DNA from: Periplaneta americana | Taxonomy: Eukaryota; Arthropoda; Insecta; Blattodea; Blattidae | Direction: 5' to 3' | Assembly (NCBI RefSeq): GCF_040183065.1 | Contig: NC_091131.1 | Coordinates: 8,982,501 to 9,046,500, forward strand | DNA: 64,000 bases | Part shown: piece after piece, positions 21,685 to 32,165 of the stretch | Layout of the letters: every line of letters begins with the position of its first letter | Position numbering within the stretch: the stretch's first letter is position 1 | Made by a program: the position numbers and the translations under genes | Notes under the pieces: generated by a model | Told to the model about the DNA's origin: nothing | The model's database searches: none | The model's input: the letters and a program-made list of their open reading frames with translations, nothing else

Positions 21685-22862
21685 TTTGAAATAATTCTGT
21701 ACCTACTCTATAACGGTGTTCGTTACGTACTGTAAATTCAATCTTCACTTCTTCCCGATCCGCATTGATTCAGATATGCTATCTACTGCCCGTCCATGTG
21801 GTTATGTAGGAGGGTCTTAGAAAAGAGGGAAATCACGTGATAATACCTTACGTAACGATGCCCTTTTATTTAAATTATTTTAAATAGTTGTATAATACAG
21901 ACGTGGACAAATTATTAACAAAATTGACGATTTTTATGATAATTCTGTTTACAAAATTTGACTTTTCAATTTACACTACAGTTGACAATTTTTCATATTT
22001 CTATCATTATAGTAGGCAAAAATGCAAAAATGTCAACTGTAGTTTAAATGGAAGAGCCAATTTTTGTAAGAATATATAATAAAAATTTTTAATTTTGCTA
22101 AAAATTGGTAAATGTGCAAAAATGTCAACTGCAGTCTAAATTGAAGAGTCAAATTTTGTCAAAATATATAATAAAAATCTTCAGTTTTGCTAATTATTTG
22201 GAAATATCCAAAATGTGAACTGTAGTCCAAATTGGAGAGTCGAATTTGGTAAAAATATATAGTAAAAATCTTCAGTTTTGCTAATAATTTGTAAATATGC
22301 AAAAATATCAAATGTGGTCCAAATTGAAGAGTCAAATTTTCTAAAAATATACAATATAAATCTTCAATTTTGCTAATAATTTGGAAATACGCAAAAATAT
22401 CAACTGCAGTCTGAATTGAAGAACCATATTTTGTAAAAATATATAATAAAAATCTTCAATTTTGCTAATAATCTATCCACGTCTGTATTAGGTAGCAGTC
22501 CAATTCCTAACAGCAAACGTTTTCAGAAAAGAGCTAAGATAGCTCAGCCACTAGCCTTTACAGAGGGGCCAGCAGAAACGGGTGGGGGAATCCGGGATGC
22601 GATGTAACTAAACGGACGCACAGTACCTGTGTGAAAATTTGATTCAATAGTGAATGAATGCTCTCTCTTCACTGAAAAATGTGATCATATTTCTGAAACA
22701 TACTATACTCACTCACTCACTCTGTACTGTTTATTTTGTCCGTAAGACGACGTTGCGGCTTTGGTTGTATGTGAAAGTTTGCTACTAGAAGGAGTGGGAG
22801 TGAAGTACATTAAAAAACTCAGGTACAATACAAATTGAAGTAAAAATAAAATGATGTCCCTG
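21685..22862 (+). mobile_element. TA-flanked TIR element (CAGGGACATC family), left-truncated
   Basis: The right end AAAATGATGTCCCTG plus TA is intact, and internal family blocks are present from about 21685. The left terminus is missing. It is split by the MITE at 21898-22485. Confidence 0.8.
21898..22485 (+). mobile_element. Mariner-type MITE built from about five tandem 90-95 bp units
   Basis: Termini CAGACGTGGACAAATTATTA and, inverted, CAGACGTGGATAGATTATTA (18/20), flanked by TA on both sides. The interior is five degenerate direct repeats centred on AAATGTCAACTGTAGTC (about 22022, 22114, 22205, 22297, 22390), and the left end holds one inverted copy (about 21935-22005). Inserted in the CAGGGACATC element, whose sequence resumes after it. 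Confidence 0.88.
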
Positions 22863-22996
22863 TATAATGTAGAGTACTTAATATTTTTTCCTGAAGAAAA
22901 AAAAAAAAAGAGCGAGAAAAAAAGACAGTCGGATAATCCACCAATCGGTTAATAGTGTGACGGAAAATCGAGGTTTTACTGAACGTTTCTTTCCAG

Positions 22997-23230
22997 TGGG
23001 GACGCGGATCTGCAGGTGTACCACTGCAGCTCAGGGGCGCACAACCCGATCACGTGGGGGCAGTACACGCGAGAGGTGGTGTCGCTGGTGCGACGCTTCC
23101 CGTGCAGGTCCGTGCTGTGGTACCCCGGCGCCCAATGCCGCACTGCCGTGCCCCGAGTGGCCCTCGTCGTGCTCCTGCGGCATATGCTACCAGCGTACCT
23201 GCTCAGGTTGCTCAGCGGAGGTGACGACGA
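22997..23230 (+). CDS. FAR: Fatty acyl-CoA reductase, linker exon between the two domains
   Basis: Second FAR exon seen here. After the split Ser codon it reads GDADLQVYHCSSGAHNPITW, then VRRFPCRSVLWYPGAQC and LRHMLPAYLLRLLSG. These match the insect FAR stretch VYNCTSG-NPITWG, the VLWYPGG box and the hydrophobic HLLPAYLID segment that precedes the FAR_C domain. The acceptor is TTTCCAG (22990-22996), the donor GTAAGT at 23231. It enters in phase 2 (T completes AG|T) and leaves in phase 2 (GA). GC-rich and free of stops. The region 23016-23060 is the family's most diagnostic segment. Residues vary (for example CRTAVPRVALVVLL), as expected among paralogues. Confidence 0.95.
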
Positions 23231-23259
23231 GTAAGTTTCCGTCAACAGCTACGTAAGGG

Positions 23260-24364
23260 AATTAATAATAATCACCATCAGCCACATGGTTTAAGCCTTG
23301 TTTGGCTCGTTCCAGTCTCATGAAGTAGGCCTATATAAATTTTAAAATTCCTGAAGCCATCTTTTCCTGGGTCTACCTATGTTTCGTTTACCAGTTGGTC
23401 TGTAGTCGAATATTAATTTAGGAATACGTTCTTGAGTCATCCTTTCAACGTGTTGCTTCCATTTATTTCTATATTCTGTGAGTTTTTCAATTAAATTGAA
23501 TATATTCAGTTCTACTCTGATGTCTTCATTGCGTTTCTTGTCTAAAAGAGTATAACCTGCTATACTTACTTACTTACTTACAAATGGCTTTTAAGGAACC
23601 CGAAGGTTCATTGCCGCCCTCACATAAGCCCGCCATCGGTCCCTATCCTGTGCAAGATTAATCCAGTCTCTATCATCACACCCCATCTCCCTCAAATCCA
23701 TTTTAATATTATCCTCCCATCTACGTCTCGGCCTCCCTAAAGGTCTTTTTCCCTCCCGTGCCTGAGAATCAGTCCCATTCCGAGGCTTATTGTAGGGATT
23801 CGTAACAAGCTGTTTTTTACGGTGATGGGTTGTTAGCCCTTCGCCCAACCCCCAAGCTGGAGGACCACCCCTTATCGGCTGTCCACGACTGCTTATTCAA
23901 TATATTCGCAGCTACCCTCCATATCTGGAGGCCGTCTCCTCTATCCGCAACCTGAGGACACGCCATGCCGTGGTGATAGGGACCCACCATACATGGATAA
24001 CCTGCTATACTCCTCAAAAATCTCATTTCTATCACCTCGATTCTTTTTTCTTCGGATTTAGTAAGAGTCCAGAATTCAGAGCCGTACAGCAACATAGGGA
24101 CTGCCATAACTTTACAAAATTTTAATCTTGTTTCTTTGCTAGTGTGTTTTAAAGTTATTTTATTACCCCACAGAAATAATTAAATTTGTTTATTTTATTT
24201 GTAAAAACTTCTTTTCTTGCATATGAGATATTGCAGCCCAGATAATTAAAAGTATTAATTTGTTCTATCATTCTTCCATTCAACACGATTTTGGCTCTAA
24301 TTGTTTCTAATCCTCTAAAGGCTAACACTTTTGTTTTAGTAGTCGATATAGTTAAGCTATTTGA

Positions 24365-24370
<6 letters not shown>
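23260..24370 (-). mobile_element. LINE family B fragment, split by a second LINE
   Basis: Minus-strand residues 24107-24010 read MAVPMLLYGSEFWTLTKSEE and EMRFLRSIAGY. After the insertion at 23566-23996 the frame resumes with LLDKKRNEDIRVELN, WKQHVERMTQERIP and TGKRNIGRPRKRW (about 23550-23350). This is a reverse transcriptase C-terminal region related to the 60.2-kb LINE. Upstream (24110-24365) is broken coding. It starts about 30 bp after the FAR exon donor. Confidence 0.82.
23566..23996 (-). mobile_element. Internally deleted LINE family A copy with both ends
   Basis: A perfect 14-bp duplication ATAACCTGCTATAC flanks it (23552-23565 and 23997-24010). On the minus strand the first part, 23996 to about 23766, reads DKGWSSSLGVGRRANNPSP, which I recognise as the leader region preceding the endonuclease in such LINEs. 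It joins directly to the last about 200 bp of family A ([14 protein letters not shown] to MNLRVP and the (TAAG)n tail). The whole endonuclease and reverse transcriptase is missing. Confidence 0.82.
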
Positions 24371-24414
<44 letters not shown>

Positions 24415-24421
24415 TAATAAT
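24367..24421. repeat. (AAT)n microsatellite
   Basis: About 18 AAT units between LINE B and a SINE. Confidence 0.95.
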
Positions 24422-24650
24422 ATAATCCGTGTCGCTACAGCCCTTTAAGGGCCCAGACCGACCAGCCGGCTGCTGGCCTCACGTTCAAATGCCGAAGTAG
24501 AGGTGAACGATCATCCAATCAGAACTACTGTTGTAGCTTGCTTTCGTAACCGGATTTCTCTGTCTATTGTTGCTCCCCAAGTGCATCACGATGTTGGGTG
24601 GGCACCGGTCCCATTAGACCACGACGCTACGGCGCGGAATAAAGGAATTA
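24422..24650 (-). repeat. tRNA-related SINE, minus strand
   Basis: Carries GCTACAGCCCTTTAAGGGCC, CTGGCCTCACGTTCAAATGCC and the tRNA-like end ACCACGACGCTACGGCGC. The same elements occur in order at 30.13-31.32 kb. It is preceded by (AAT)n, as is that copy. Confidence 0.8.
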
Positions 24651-24952
24651 CTAGGGCTAGGATTTATTTGCACCAAATGCATAATAATACAGACACACAA
24701 AAATACATGTGACTTTTTAGTGAAGCGTATCATATTGTAAAGAATATTTTGATCATATGAAAATGATGCGACCATGAAATCACAGCTATCAGATTTATAC
24801 AATATTATTTATTCTACTTATTATAGAAAACTATAGTAATGTGATTTATGAAAAGTCATGCTAGTGACCAAAAGTATCGCCAATGATACCTCTTAAAAAG
24901 TAGGGATGTACGTCTGTATGAGAAACCAAACAATGTTTCTATTATTATTACT
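24651..24952. other. FAR intron 2, unclassified
   Basis: Begins with CTAGGGCTAGGATTT (24652), the terminus of the 9.2-kb hAT MITE, but the sequence after it does not continue the family and no opposite end was found. Confidence 0.4.
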
Positions 24953-25793
24953 TACTGACTTTTAAAGAACCCGGAGGTTCATTTCCGCCCTCACATAAGC
25001 CCGCCATTGGTCCCTATCCTGAGAAAGATTAATCCAGTCTCTACCATCATATCCCACCTCCCTCAAATCCATTTTAATATTAACTTCCCATCTACGTCTC
25101 GGCCTCTCCAAAGTTCTTTTTCCCTCCGGCCTCCCAACTAACACTCTATATGCATTTCTGGATTTGCCCATACGTGCTACATGCCCTGCCCATCTCCAAC
25201 GTCTGGATTTAATGTTCTTAATTATGTCAGGTGAAGAATACAATACGTGCAGTTCTGCGTTGTGTAACTTTCTCCATTCTCCTGCAACTTCATCCCTCTT
25301 AGCCCCAAATATTTTCGTAAGAACCTTATTCTCAAACTCCCTTAACTTATGTTCCTCTGTCAAAGTGAGAGTCCAAGTTTCACAACCATAAAGAACAACC
25401 GGTAATATAACTGTTTTATAAATTCTAACTTTCAGATTTTTTAACAGCAGACTGGATGATAAAAGCTTTTCAACCGAATAATAACAGGCATTTCCCATAT
25501 TTATTCTGTGTTTAATTTCCTCCAGAGTATCATATATATTAGTTACTGTTGCACCAAGATATTTGAACTTCACCACTTCTTCAAAAGATAAATTTCCAAT
25601 TTTTATATTTCCATTTCGTACAATATTCTGGTCACGAGACATAATCATATTTTATCTTTTCGGGATTTACTTCCAACCCTATCGCTTTACTTGCTTCAAG
25701 TAGAATTTCCGCGTTTTCCCTAATCGTTTGTCGATTTTCTCCTAACATATTCACGTCATCCGCATAGACAAGAAGCTGATGTAACTCGTTCAA
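24953..25793 (-). mobile_element. LINE family A copy, minus strand, in ATT repeats
   Basis: Frame 25648-24962 reads [44 protein letters not shown] and [16 protein letters not shown] to MNLRVL. The YADD part continues upstream (to 25793) after a one-base change at about 25650. ATT trinucleotides flank both ends. Confidence 0.9.
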
Positions 25794-25830
25794 TTATTAT
25801 TATTACTATTATTATTATTATTATTACGTG
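25794..25830. repeat. (ATT)n microsatellite at LINE 5' junction
   Basis: Imperfect ATT array beginning exactly where the LINE coding sequence stops. Confidence 0.9.
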
Positions 25831-26264
25831 AATAGTAATGTGTAAGAATGTATCAACAGTTAATATTATTTAATTTAACATATAACAAATGGGCAATAAC
25901 AGTTACTTTCCTCAGCCATACTGCTGACTAGACGGAATGGTAAATTCAATCAACTGGAGGCATCTAGTGACAAGTAAATAGAAGAAACTCGAATGATAAC
26001 CAAAAGCGTAGATGGTACAGAATAAGATACCTCAGGCCACGGACCTATATAAGCGCATAATGAATGACATTAATAAATTTCTAAGCTATCATGTATGATA
26101 CCGAAGGACAGACGAGGTTATATTTTTTTTTATTATTTTACATTAAGGTTCAATATGTACACTTTATTTTATTATTTTTGTTTACCTTTTCTTTTCCTGG
26201 TTGCAAAACAGAACAACTTTTCAACATTCTCTGTTATAATTTGTTATCTATGAGCATATTTTTG

Positions 26265-27020
26265 AACATTACATTTGGACAAAATTTTAATTTCGGAATA
26301 TGTATGATAAGACTTTCTTGTGTTAAATTCTAACGTACATTGTTTACATGTTTCGACCTATTTATGGGTCATCCTCAGAACTGGTCGTTGTTGGTCTTGG
26401 CGCCTCTTGTTTTGTTTCCTGTGAGGGTGTGTTCGTGTGGTATAATGTAGAGTCAAAGAGTGTGTGTTTTCTAAAATTGAGTTTTGTGTTGAGAATTTCG
26501 TTGGGGTGTGTTTTTGTGTGTCTGTATATTTCACATTGTTCTAGTGTGTTGAGTTTCTGACTTTTTGGTTGGATGTGTAGTATTTTCATGTCTGTGTTGA
26601 TGTCTCTGTGGGTGTGGTTAGCATTTGTGAAGTGTTCTGCATATGTGGAGATGTTTGGTAATTTTTTATGGCTGTGATGTGTTCTTTGTAACGTGTTTGA
26701 TATGATCTGCCTGTCTGTCCTATGCAGAAGCTGTTGCAACCAAAAAGGCAGAAACTAAACACACTAGAACAATATGAAATATAGACACACGAAAACACAC
26801 CCCAACGAAATTCTCAACACACAATTCAATTTCAGAACACACACACTCTTTGACTCTACACTATACCACACGAACGCACCCTCACAGGAAACAGAACAAA
26901 AAGCGCCAAGACCAACAACGACCAGTTCAGAGGATGACCCATAAATAGGCCGGAATATGTAAACAAGGTACGTTAGAATTTAACACAAGAAAGTCTTATC
27001 ATACATATTCCGAAGTGATA
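26265..27020 (-). mobile_element. Penelope-like element, head-to-head inverted pair of 3' ends
   Basis: Minus strand 26798-26640 encodes FCIGQTGRSYQTRYKEH, the start of a GIY-YIG endonuclease as in Penelope-like retroelements. In a shifted frame 26660-26362 continues with INTDMKILHIQPKSQKLNTLE, CEIYRHTKTHP and TTTSSEDDP. From about 26730 to 27015 the same terminal segment is repeated on the plus strand (QKLNTLEQYEI to TTTSSEDDP, then ATAAATAGG and the 3' UTR), so the two ends point away from each other. The arms match over about 280 bp with a few differences. Reverse transcriptase is absent. Inverted terminal arrangements are known in this class. Confidence 0.78.
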
Positions 27021-27304
27021 CAGTGTTAAACGTTGTGTAATCAAGATGTAAAATTTTAATGTACAATTTGTGAGTTTTTAAGATACAGGTTCAAGCAAGT
27101 CACACTTTTTTGGCACAAGAACTCCTTTACTTTGAGCACAGTACTGCAACCAGGTTTTTTTTATAACACCGTGCCTAGATTTATCTAGACAGCCTCGCCA
27201 ATGGGCTCTGATGCGTGGGAAATGCGTTCTGTTAGAGAATTTGTACTTTGAATCATTTTGAAGGAGGCATCAGGAACGAACGCACATAAACTGCATATTA
27301 AATA
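27021..27304. other. FAR intron 2, unclassified
   Basis: No feature recognised. Confidence 0.35.
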
Positions 27305-28341
27305 CAGGGACATCATTTTATTTTTACTAACATTTTTATTATTAACTTGCATATACCTCTGGATCAACACCGTTTGCTACCCCCTTCCACGACTGGAGTT
27401 CGATGATACTGGCGTAACATACAAACAAATCACTTTACTAGGTATAGGAGGGAAGAAAAGTAGTTCATCCATTTACGTAAACTAGGAAATATTGCGCTTT
27501 TGAGTTTGATCATTTTCATTAGGTTTTTGTTTAATCAAAATACAGTACAGTATTAACAAGGAGTGTGTTTACTCACGAACTGAGCTGTCCATGTGGACGT
27601 ATTCATTGTGCAGTGTATATTATACTGTCTACAGCACATTAGCGTATAATCTAGAGTAAATTGAAAAATAATCATAATATGGATATTTAAACACATTTTT
27701 TAAAATGGTGGCCGTTCATTTCGATACAGGCTTCAAGTTCTAATGTGCATATTATCGCACTATAGACTATTGTACGTAATTCCAATTACCAGTTTCGTCT
27801 TTCGTACTAGAAAGTGATGTTGAAATAATTCTGTACCTACTCTATAAAAGAGTACCTTACGTACTGTAAATTCAATGTTCATTTCTGCCCGATCCGAAAA
27901 GATAAAATTACTCAGACATGCTATCTACTGTCCGTCCAAGTGGTTATGTCGTAAGGTCATAGAAAGGGAGGAAATCACGTGACAGTTAATTACTTAACGA
28001 GGCTCTTTTATTTAAGTTATTTTAAACAGTTGTATAATATTACGTAGACGTCCAATTCCTAACAGAAATTAATGTTCTCAGAAAAGAGCTAAGACAGCCC
28101 AGCCACTAGCTCGCGAATAAAAGCTGGTGGGGGAAACCGGGATACGACGTAGGCAAATGGACTATAGTACCTGTGCGAAAATTATTCAATATTGAAAGCT
28201 CTTTCGTCACTGGAAAACGCGAACATATTTTTGGAACGTACTGTTTACTATGACCGTAAGGCTCCTATGTCTGTATATGCGGCCTTGGATCTGTGTGGAG
28301 GACGGTTGAACTTCATTAGTAGAAGGGGTGGGAGTGAAGTA
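27305..28341 (+). mobile_element. TA-flanked TIR element (CAGGGACATC family), first half of a dimer
   Basis: Left end CAGGGACATCATTTTATTTT is intact. The right about 70 bp, including the inverted repeat, is missing: sequence runs GGGAGTGAAGTA directly into the left end of the next copy. Confidence 0.85.
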
Positions 28342-29445
28342 CAGGGACATCATTTTATTTTTACTAATATTTTTAATATTAACCTGGTTATACCTTTGGA
28401 TTAACGGTTGGAAACAGAAAACACCGTTTGCTACCCCTTCCACGAACGGAGTTCGATTATACTGACGTAAAATACAAACAAATCACTTTACTAGGTATAG
28501 GAGGGGAGAAAAATAGTTCGTCCATTTACGTAAACTAGGAAATGTCGCAAGTCTGAATTCGATAATTTTCATTCGGTTTTTGTTTAATCAAAATACAGTA
28601 CAGTATTAACAATAAGTGTTTTTACTCACGAACTGAGCTGTCCATGTGGACGTATTCATTATGCAGTGTATATTATACTGTCTACAGCAGATTAGCGTAC
28701 AATGTAGAGAATGAAGTTAAATTGAAAAATAATCATAATATGGATATTTAAACACATATTTGAAAATGGTGGGAATTCATTTCGATACAGGCTTCAGTTT
28801 TTTTTTTTTATATTATTGCACTATAGACTATTGCCTCTAATTCCAATTACCAGTTTCGTCCTTCGTACTAGTAACTCATGCTGAATTAATTCTGTACCTA
28901 GTCTATAAAAGAGTAGGCCTACCTTACGTACTGTAAATTCAATTTTCACTTCTGCCCGATCAGAAAACATAAAATTACTCAGACATGCTATCTACTGTCC
29001 GTTCAAGTAGTTATGTCGCAGGATCGTAGAAAGAGGGGAAATCACGTGACAGTTAATTACTTAACGAAGCCCTTTTATCTAAGTTACTTTAAACAGTTGT
29101 ATAATATTACAACAAAAATTAATGTTTTCGGAAAAGAGCCAAGACAGCCCAGCCACTAGCTTTACAGAGGGGTGAGTAAAAGTAGGTGGGGGAAATCGGG
29201 ATGCGACGTAGGCAAACGGACGGCAGTACTTTGCGAAAATATGATTCAATATTGAAAGCTCTTTCGTCACTGGAAAATGCGAACATATTTCTGAAACGTA
29301 CTATACTCACTAACTCAGTACTATATGCGACCTTGGTTCTGTGTGGAGGACAGTTGGAACTTCATTAGTAGAAGAGATGGGAGTGAAGTACATACAAAAA
29401 CTCAGGTACAATAAAAATTGAAGTAAAAATAAAATGATGTCCCTG
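28342..29445 (+). mobile_element. TA-flanked TIR element (CAGGGACATC family), second half of a dimer
   Basis: Complete copy, from CAGGGACATC to GATGTCCCTG followed by TA. About 90% like its neighbour by eye. It ends 101 bp before the FAR exon at 29547, so the exon's branch point and polypyrimidine region lie in a very short non-transposon remnant. Confidence 0.88.
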
Positions 29446-29546
29446 TACAACAAAATCACGCACTTGACACTGACTGCTGGCGCGCCAACTGGCAGTGCTC
29501 TTTACAATATGCTTTGCATTACCATTCATCGTATCGATTGTTGCAG

Positions 29547-29804
29547 ACTGTTGAAAATCCAGAAGAAATACTGGCGAGGCATCCAGCACGTACGCTATTT
29601 CACGACTCGTCAGTGGCGGTTCAGCACGATCAACACATTAGCCCTGGCACGCCAGCTCTGCCCTAGGGACCGGGTCACGTTCGCTTTCGATGTGGCCAGC
29701 ATACACTGGCCAGCGTACCTGGAGTCCAACGTGCTGGGGGTGCGCCAGCACTACCACCACGACCCTCCGTCAACCCTGAAGGAGGCGCGCTGGAAACTTA
29801 GAGT
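29547..29804 (+). CDS. FAR: Fatty acyl-CoA reductase, FAR_C (sterile) domain exon
   Basis: After GA|A (Glu) the exon reads LLKIQKKYWRGIQHVRYFTT, RQWRFSTINTLALARQL, VTFAFDVASIHWPAYLESN, VLGVRQHYHHDPPSTL and KEARWKLRV. This is the FAR_C domain, with its typical YFTTRQW-F, FNFDV-SI-W-Y and VLG-R-Y-L motifs. The acceptor is GTTGCAG (29540-29546). Of two possible donors, GTACGT at 29805 is preferred because it leaves phase 2, which fits the next exon exactly. The frame stays open to 29865, so retention of intron sequence cannot be excluded. GC-rich, no damage. A hAT element begins only about 65 bp after the donor. Confidence 0.94.
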
Positions 29805-30055
29805 GTACGTTTACGTCACAGACGTCCTTTACTGCTCAGCGGTAGCGCATGCGTGGTTCATATAGTCACTACAGCCGTGGAGAAAATGTGACTCGCGAGC
29901 ACATTGTGGCTCGCAATAATACCTATGCATTTCTCTTGCTTCCTACCTCCCCCAATCCTCACCCTCTCACTCACAGGAGTCAAACTCCGTTCCATTTGTA
30001 TTTGTCTCTCACCTGCGAGTGGCGTATCGTCGCAATGTCTCTCTCGAAACCATGT

Positions 30056-30057
30056 AA

Positions 30058-30125
<68 letters not shown>
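30056..30125. repeat. (AAT)n microsatellite
   Basis: About 23 AAT units between the hAT start codon region and a SINE. Confidence 0.97.
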
Positions 30126-30126
<1 letters not shown>

Positions 30127-30158
30127 CCGTGGCGCTACAGCCCGTGAAGGGCCTAGGC

Positions 30159-31012
30159 CATACCTGCACAAACAGCGCTCAACGAGCGCGCGCGCTCCTT
30201 TGGAGCGGGAGAGCCGTGTTTACCGCTCGCCGAAACGGAGAGGAAGATACGTCAGAATGACATAGACTTGCTATAGGTAGAGGAGAGGGAAACGACCACT
30301 CAGCTATCTAGTGGAGTGCAGTGTGTAGGCCTATTCTCAGTAACTGTTTCACGTTGCTTATTTACTGCTACAGTACAGTTTGGAGGAATCTAAAAGACGG
30401 AACATAACATTTAACATTTAACGATTTACAGCTCGAACTTATTGATCTTCAATGTGACCTATGGACTAAAGATCGTGTGAATAATACTACTAGCCTGGTT
30501 GAGTTTACAAGACTAACATTAGCAATAATATCCACGATTACACAGGCTGGCTGTGAAAATGATTCCCATGTTTGGCTTAACATTTATATTTGTGAGCAAC
30601 TGTTTTCTATAATCAACTTTAATAAAGGCAGGCATCGAACATCTGTAACTGATGTTTCATTACGATCAGTAGGCTACTGTTGCTCTCAGCTGCCAACAGC
30701 ATAAAACCTCGTCTTGATGTACTGATGAATAAAAATATAACAAAATGATGTTGTACATTTAATTGGTATAGAAAGTCTATTATTTCTGTAAAATAAATAT
30801 TTCTTTATTAATTAATAATAGTCCAAGATAGTTTTGCAAACACTGAACGGGAATTCATTTCATAATCACTCGTAATAGTACTTCCTTTTGTGTATATTTT
30901 GTACGAGATCACCCCTTCTTCCAGTCCACCCTTAGACAGAGCGCAGCTAATATCTGCATTCCGCTCATGAGCTGTGAGCCGGCTCGGAGAGTGCAAACTT
31001 TGTGCAGGCCTG
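30159..31012 (+). mobile_element. Deleted hAT element inserted in the SINE
   Basis: Ends CATACCTGCACAAA and, inverted, CAGGCCTGCACAAA (12/14). Flanks GCCTAGGC (30151-30158) and ACCTAGAC (31013-31020) look like a decayed 8-bp duplication. It carries a C-terminal transposase piece at 30411-30702. Confidence 0.78.
30411..30702 (+). pseudogene. hAT transposase C-terminal (dimerisation) fragment
   Basis: Reads LIDLQCDLWTKDRVNN, then VWLNIYICEQLFSIINFNK and GRHRTSVTDVSLRSVGYC. This matches the ELIDLQCD and S-YLCEQLFS-M-K-R-LTD motifs of GTF2IRD2/ZMYM-like hAT transposases. The 5' two thirds including the catalytic D residues are deleted. Confidence 0.75.
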
Positions 31013-31488
31013 ACCTAGACCGACCAGCCGGCTGCCGGCCTCACGCCCACATGCCGGAGCAGAGGTGGACGATCATCCAACCAGAATAGAGGTATCGTGT
31101 GGTTAGCACGATGATCCCCCCAGCCATTATAGCTGGTATTCGCAACCGGATTTCGTTACCTATCGTAGCTCCCCAAATGCATCACGATGCACCGGTCCCA
31201 TACACTGACCGAAATTTCATGAGAAAATTTTTTCCCCCATGAGGACTCGAACCAGCGCGCATTCTGTAACGCGAGTCCTAGGCGGGATGCCTTAGACCAC
31301 GACGCCACGGCGCAGGACCTCGAAACTATGTACCTCTACAAAAACGAAAGTTTCAAGTAGGATAGGAGGACGCATTTTTTTGCTGCCAATATGATGAGAA
31401 TATTAAATGTATGATTTGTTCATAAACGGTTGTATAACATAAAACGGCATTATACTACATATCACTCATGAAACATTAAAAGGTTAAA

Positions 31489-31489
<1 letters not shown>

Positions 31490-31533
<44 letters not shown>
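31490..31533. repeat. (ATT)n microsatellite
   Basis: About 14 ATT units inside the hAT remnant. Confidence 0.95.
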
Positions 31534-31589
31534 CTCTGTACATCGATCCCATTTCAGCCGATGTACGAATAATGCGGTTAGTTCTTCAA

Positions 31590-31887
31590 TTTAAACTCAC
31601 TGATTTACAATGTGATGTTAAATGAAAGCTAGATGTAAGCACTTGACAAATGTTGAACTTTTCAAATCTTTGCCAAAAAATAAATATCCGAAGCTTCGTT
31701 CTTTCGCTTACCCTTTTGAAGCCATGTTCGCTACAACTTACGTTTGTGAAAAATTATTTTCAACAATGAAAATAGTAGAAACCAAATTTAGATCACGACT
31801 GACAGACAAATACCTTCGTGATCAACTACGACTGGCAGTAAGTGACATAATTCCTGATTTTGAATCTCTATCGCAGAGACATTCTTA
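31590..31887 (+). pseudogene. hAT transposase C-terminal fragment of the outer element
   Basis: Upstream of ATG 31622 reads LQFKLTDLQCDV. The open frame 31622-31888 then gives KYPKLRSFAYPFEAMFATT, YVCEKLFSTMKIVETKFRSR and LTDKYLRDQLRLAVSDI, a well-kept dimerisation end. It belongs to the hAT bounded at 29872-32149, because the 3' terminal repeat follows in the expected place. Confidence 0.78.
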
Positions 31888-32165
31888 AGACAGTAAATTT
31901 TAGGTTGTGATAATGTGTCCTATGTTTTCTTGTTCATTTCTTTCTTCGTTACACGTACTAAACATTAGTTTGTAGGCTTGTACTGTATAAAATTATATTT
32001 AAGTGCTTGACGTAAGAAAAATGAAAATCCGTTAATAAGTCAGACAGTTGCTTCACTTCCCCTTCGGGTGTCCGCCTCCCTCCATAGGTGCTGTGCACGT
32101 TGCAGGTTACACAGTGGCTCGGCGCACGATCACATTTTCGCCACGGCTGATATAGTCTATCTGTA

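Larger units (their letters stand above)
30126..31320 (-). repeat. tRNA-related SINE, minus strand, split by a hAT insertion
   Basis: The left piece 30126-30158 (GGCGCTACAGCCCGTGAAGG) and right piece 31013-31320 (CGACCAGCCGGCTGCCGGCC, CACATGCCGGAGCAGAGGTG, CGAACCAGCGCGC, ACCACGACGCCACGGCGC) reproduce the order seen in the SINE at 24.4-24.65 kb. The interruption is the hAT at 30159-31012. Confidence 0.82.
29872..32149 (+). mobile_element. hAT element (GTF2IRD2/ZMYM-like type), gutted and holding nested insertions
   Basis: Termini CAGCCGTGGAGAAAATGTGA and, inverted, CAGCCGTGGCGAAAATGTGA (19/20). ATATAGTC occurs at 29860-29867 and 32150-32157 as an 8-bp duplication; four extra bases (ACTA) sit between it and the left repeat. 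A start codon at 30035 begins MSLSKPCK and runs into (AAT)n. The C-terminal transposase end lies at 31590-31887. The middle is replaced by microsatellite, SINE and a second hAT. Confidence 0.82.

Noticed and set aside
22957-23256. Other open frames on both strands over the second FAR exon
   Set aside because: They are shadows caused by its high GC content; only the frame starting at 22998 matches FAR motifs.
26348-26560. Cysteine/valine-rich plus-strand frame
   Set aside because: Antisense to the Penelope-like coding segment.
29858-30265. Open frames with poly-Ile or poly-Tyr
   Set aside because: They are translations of the AAT microsatellite.
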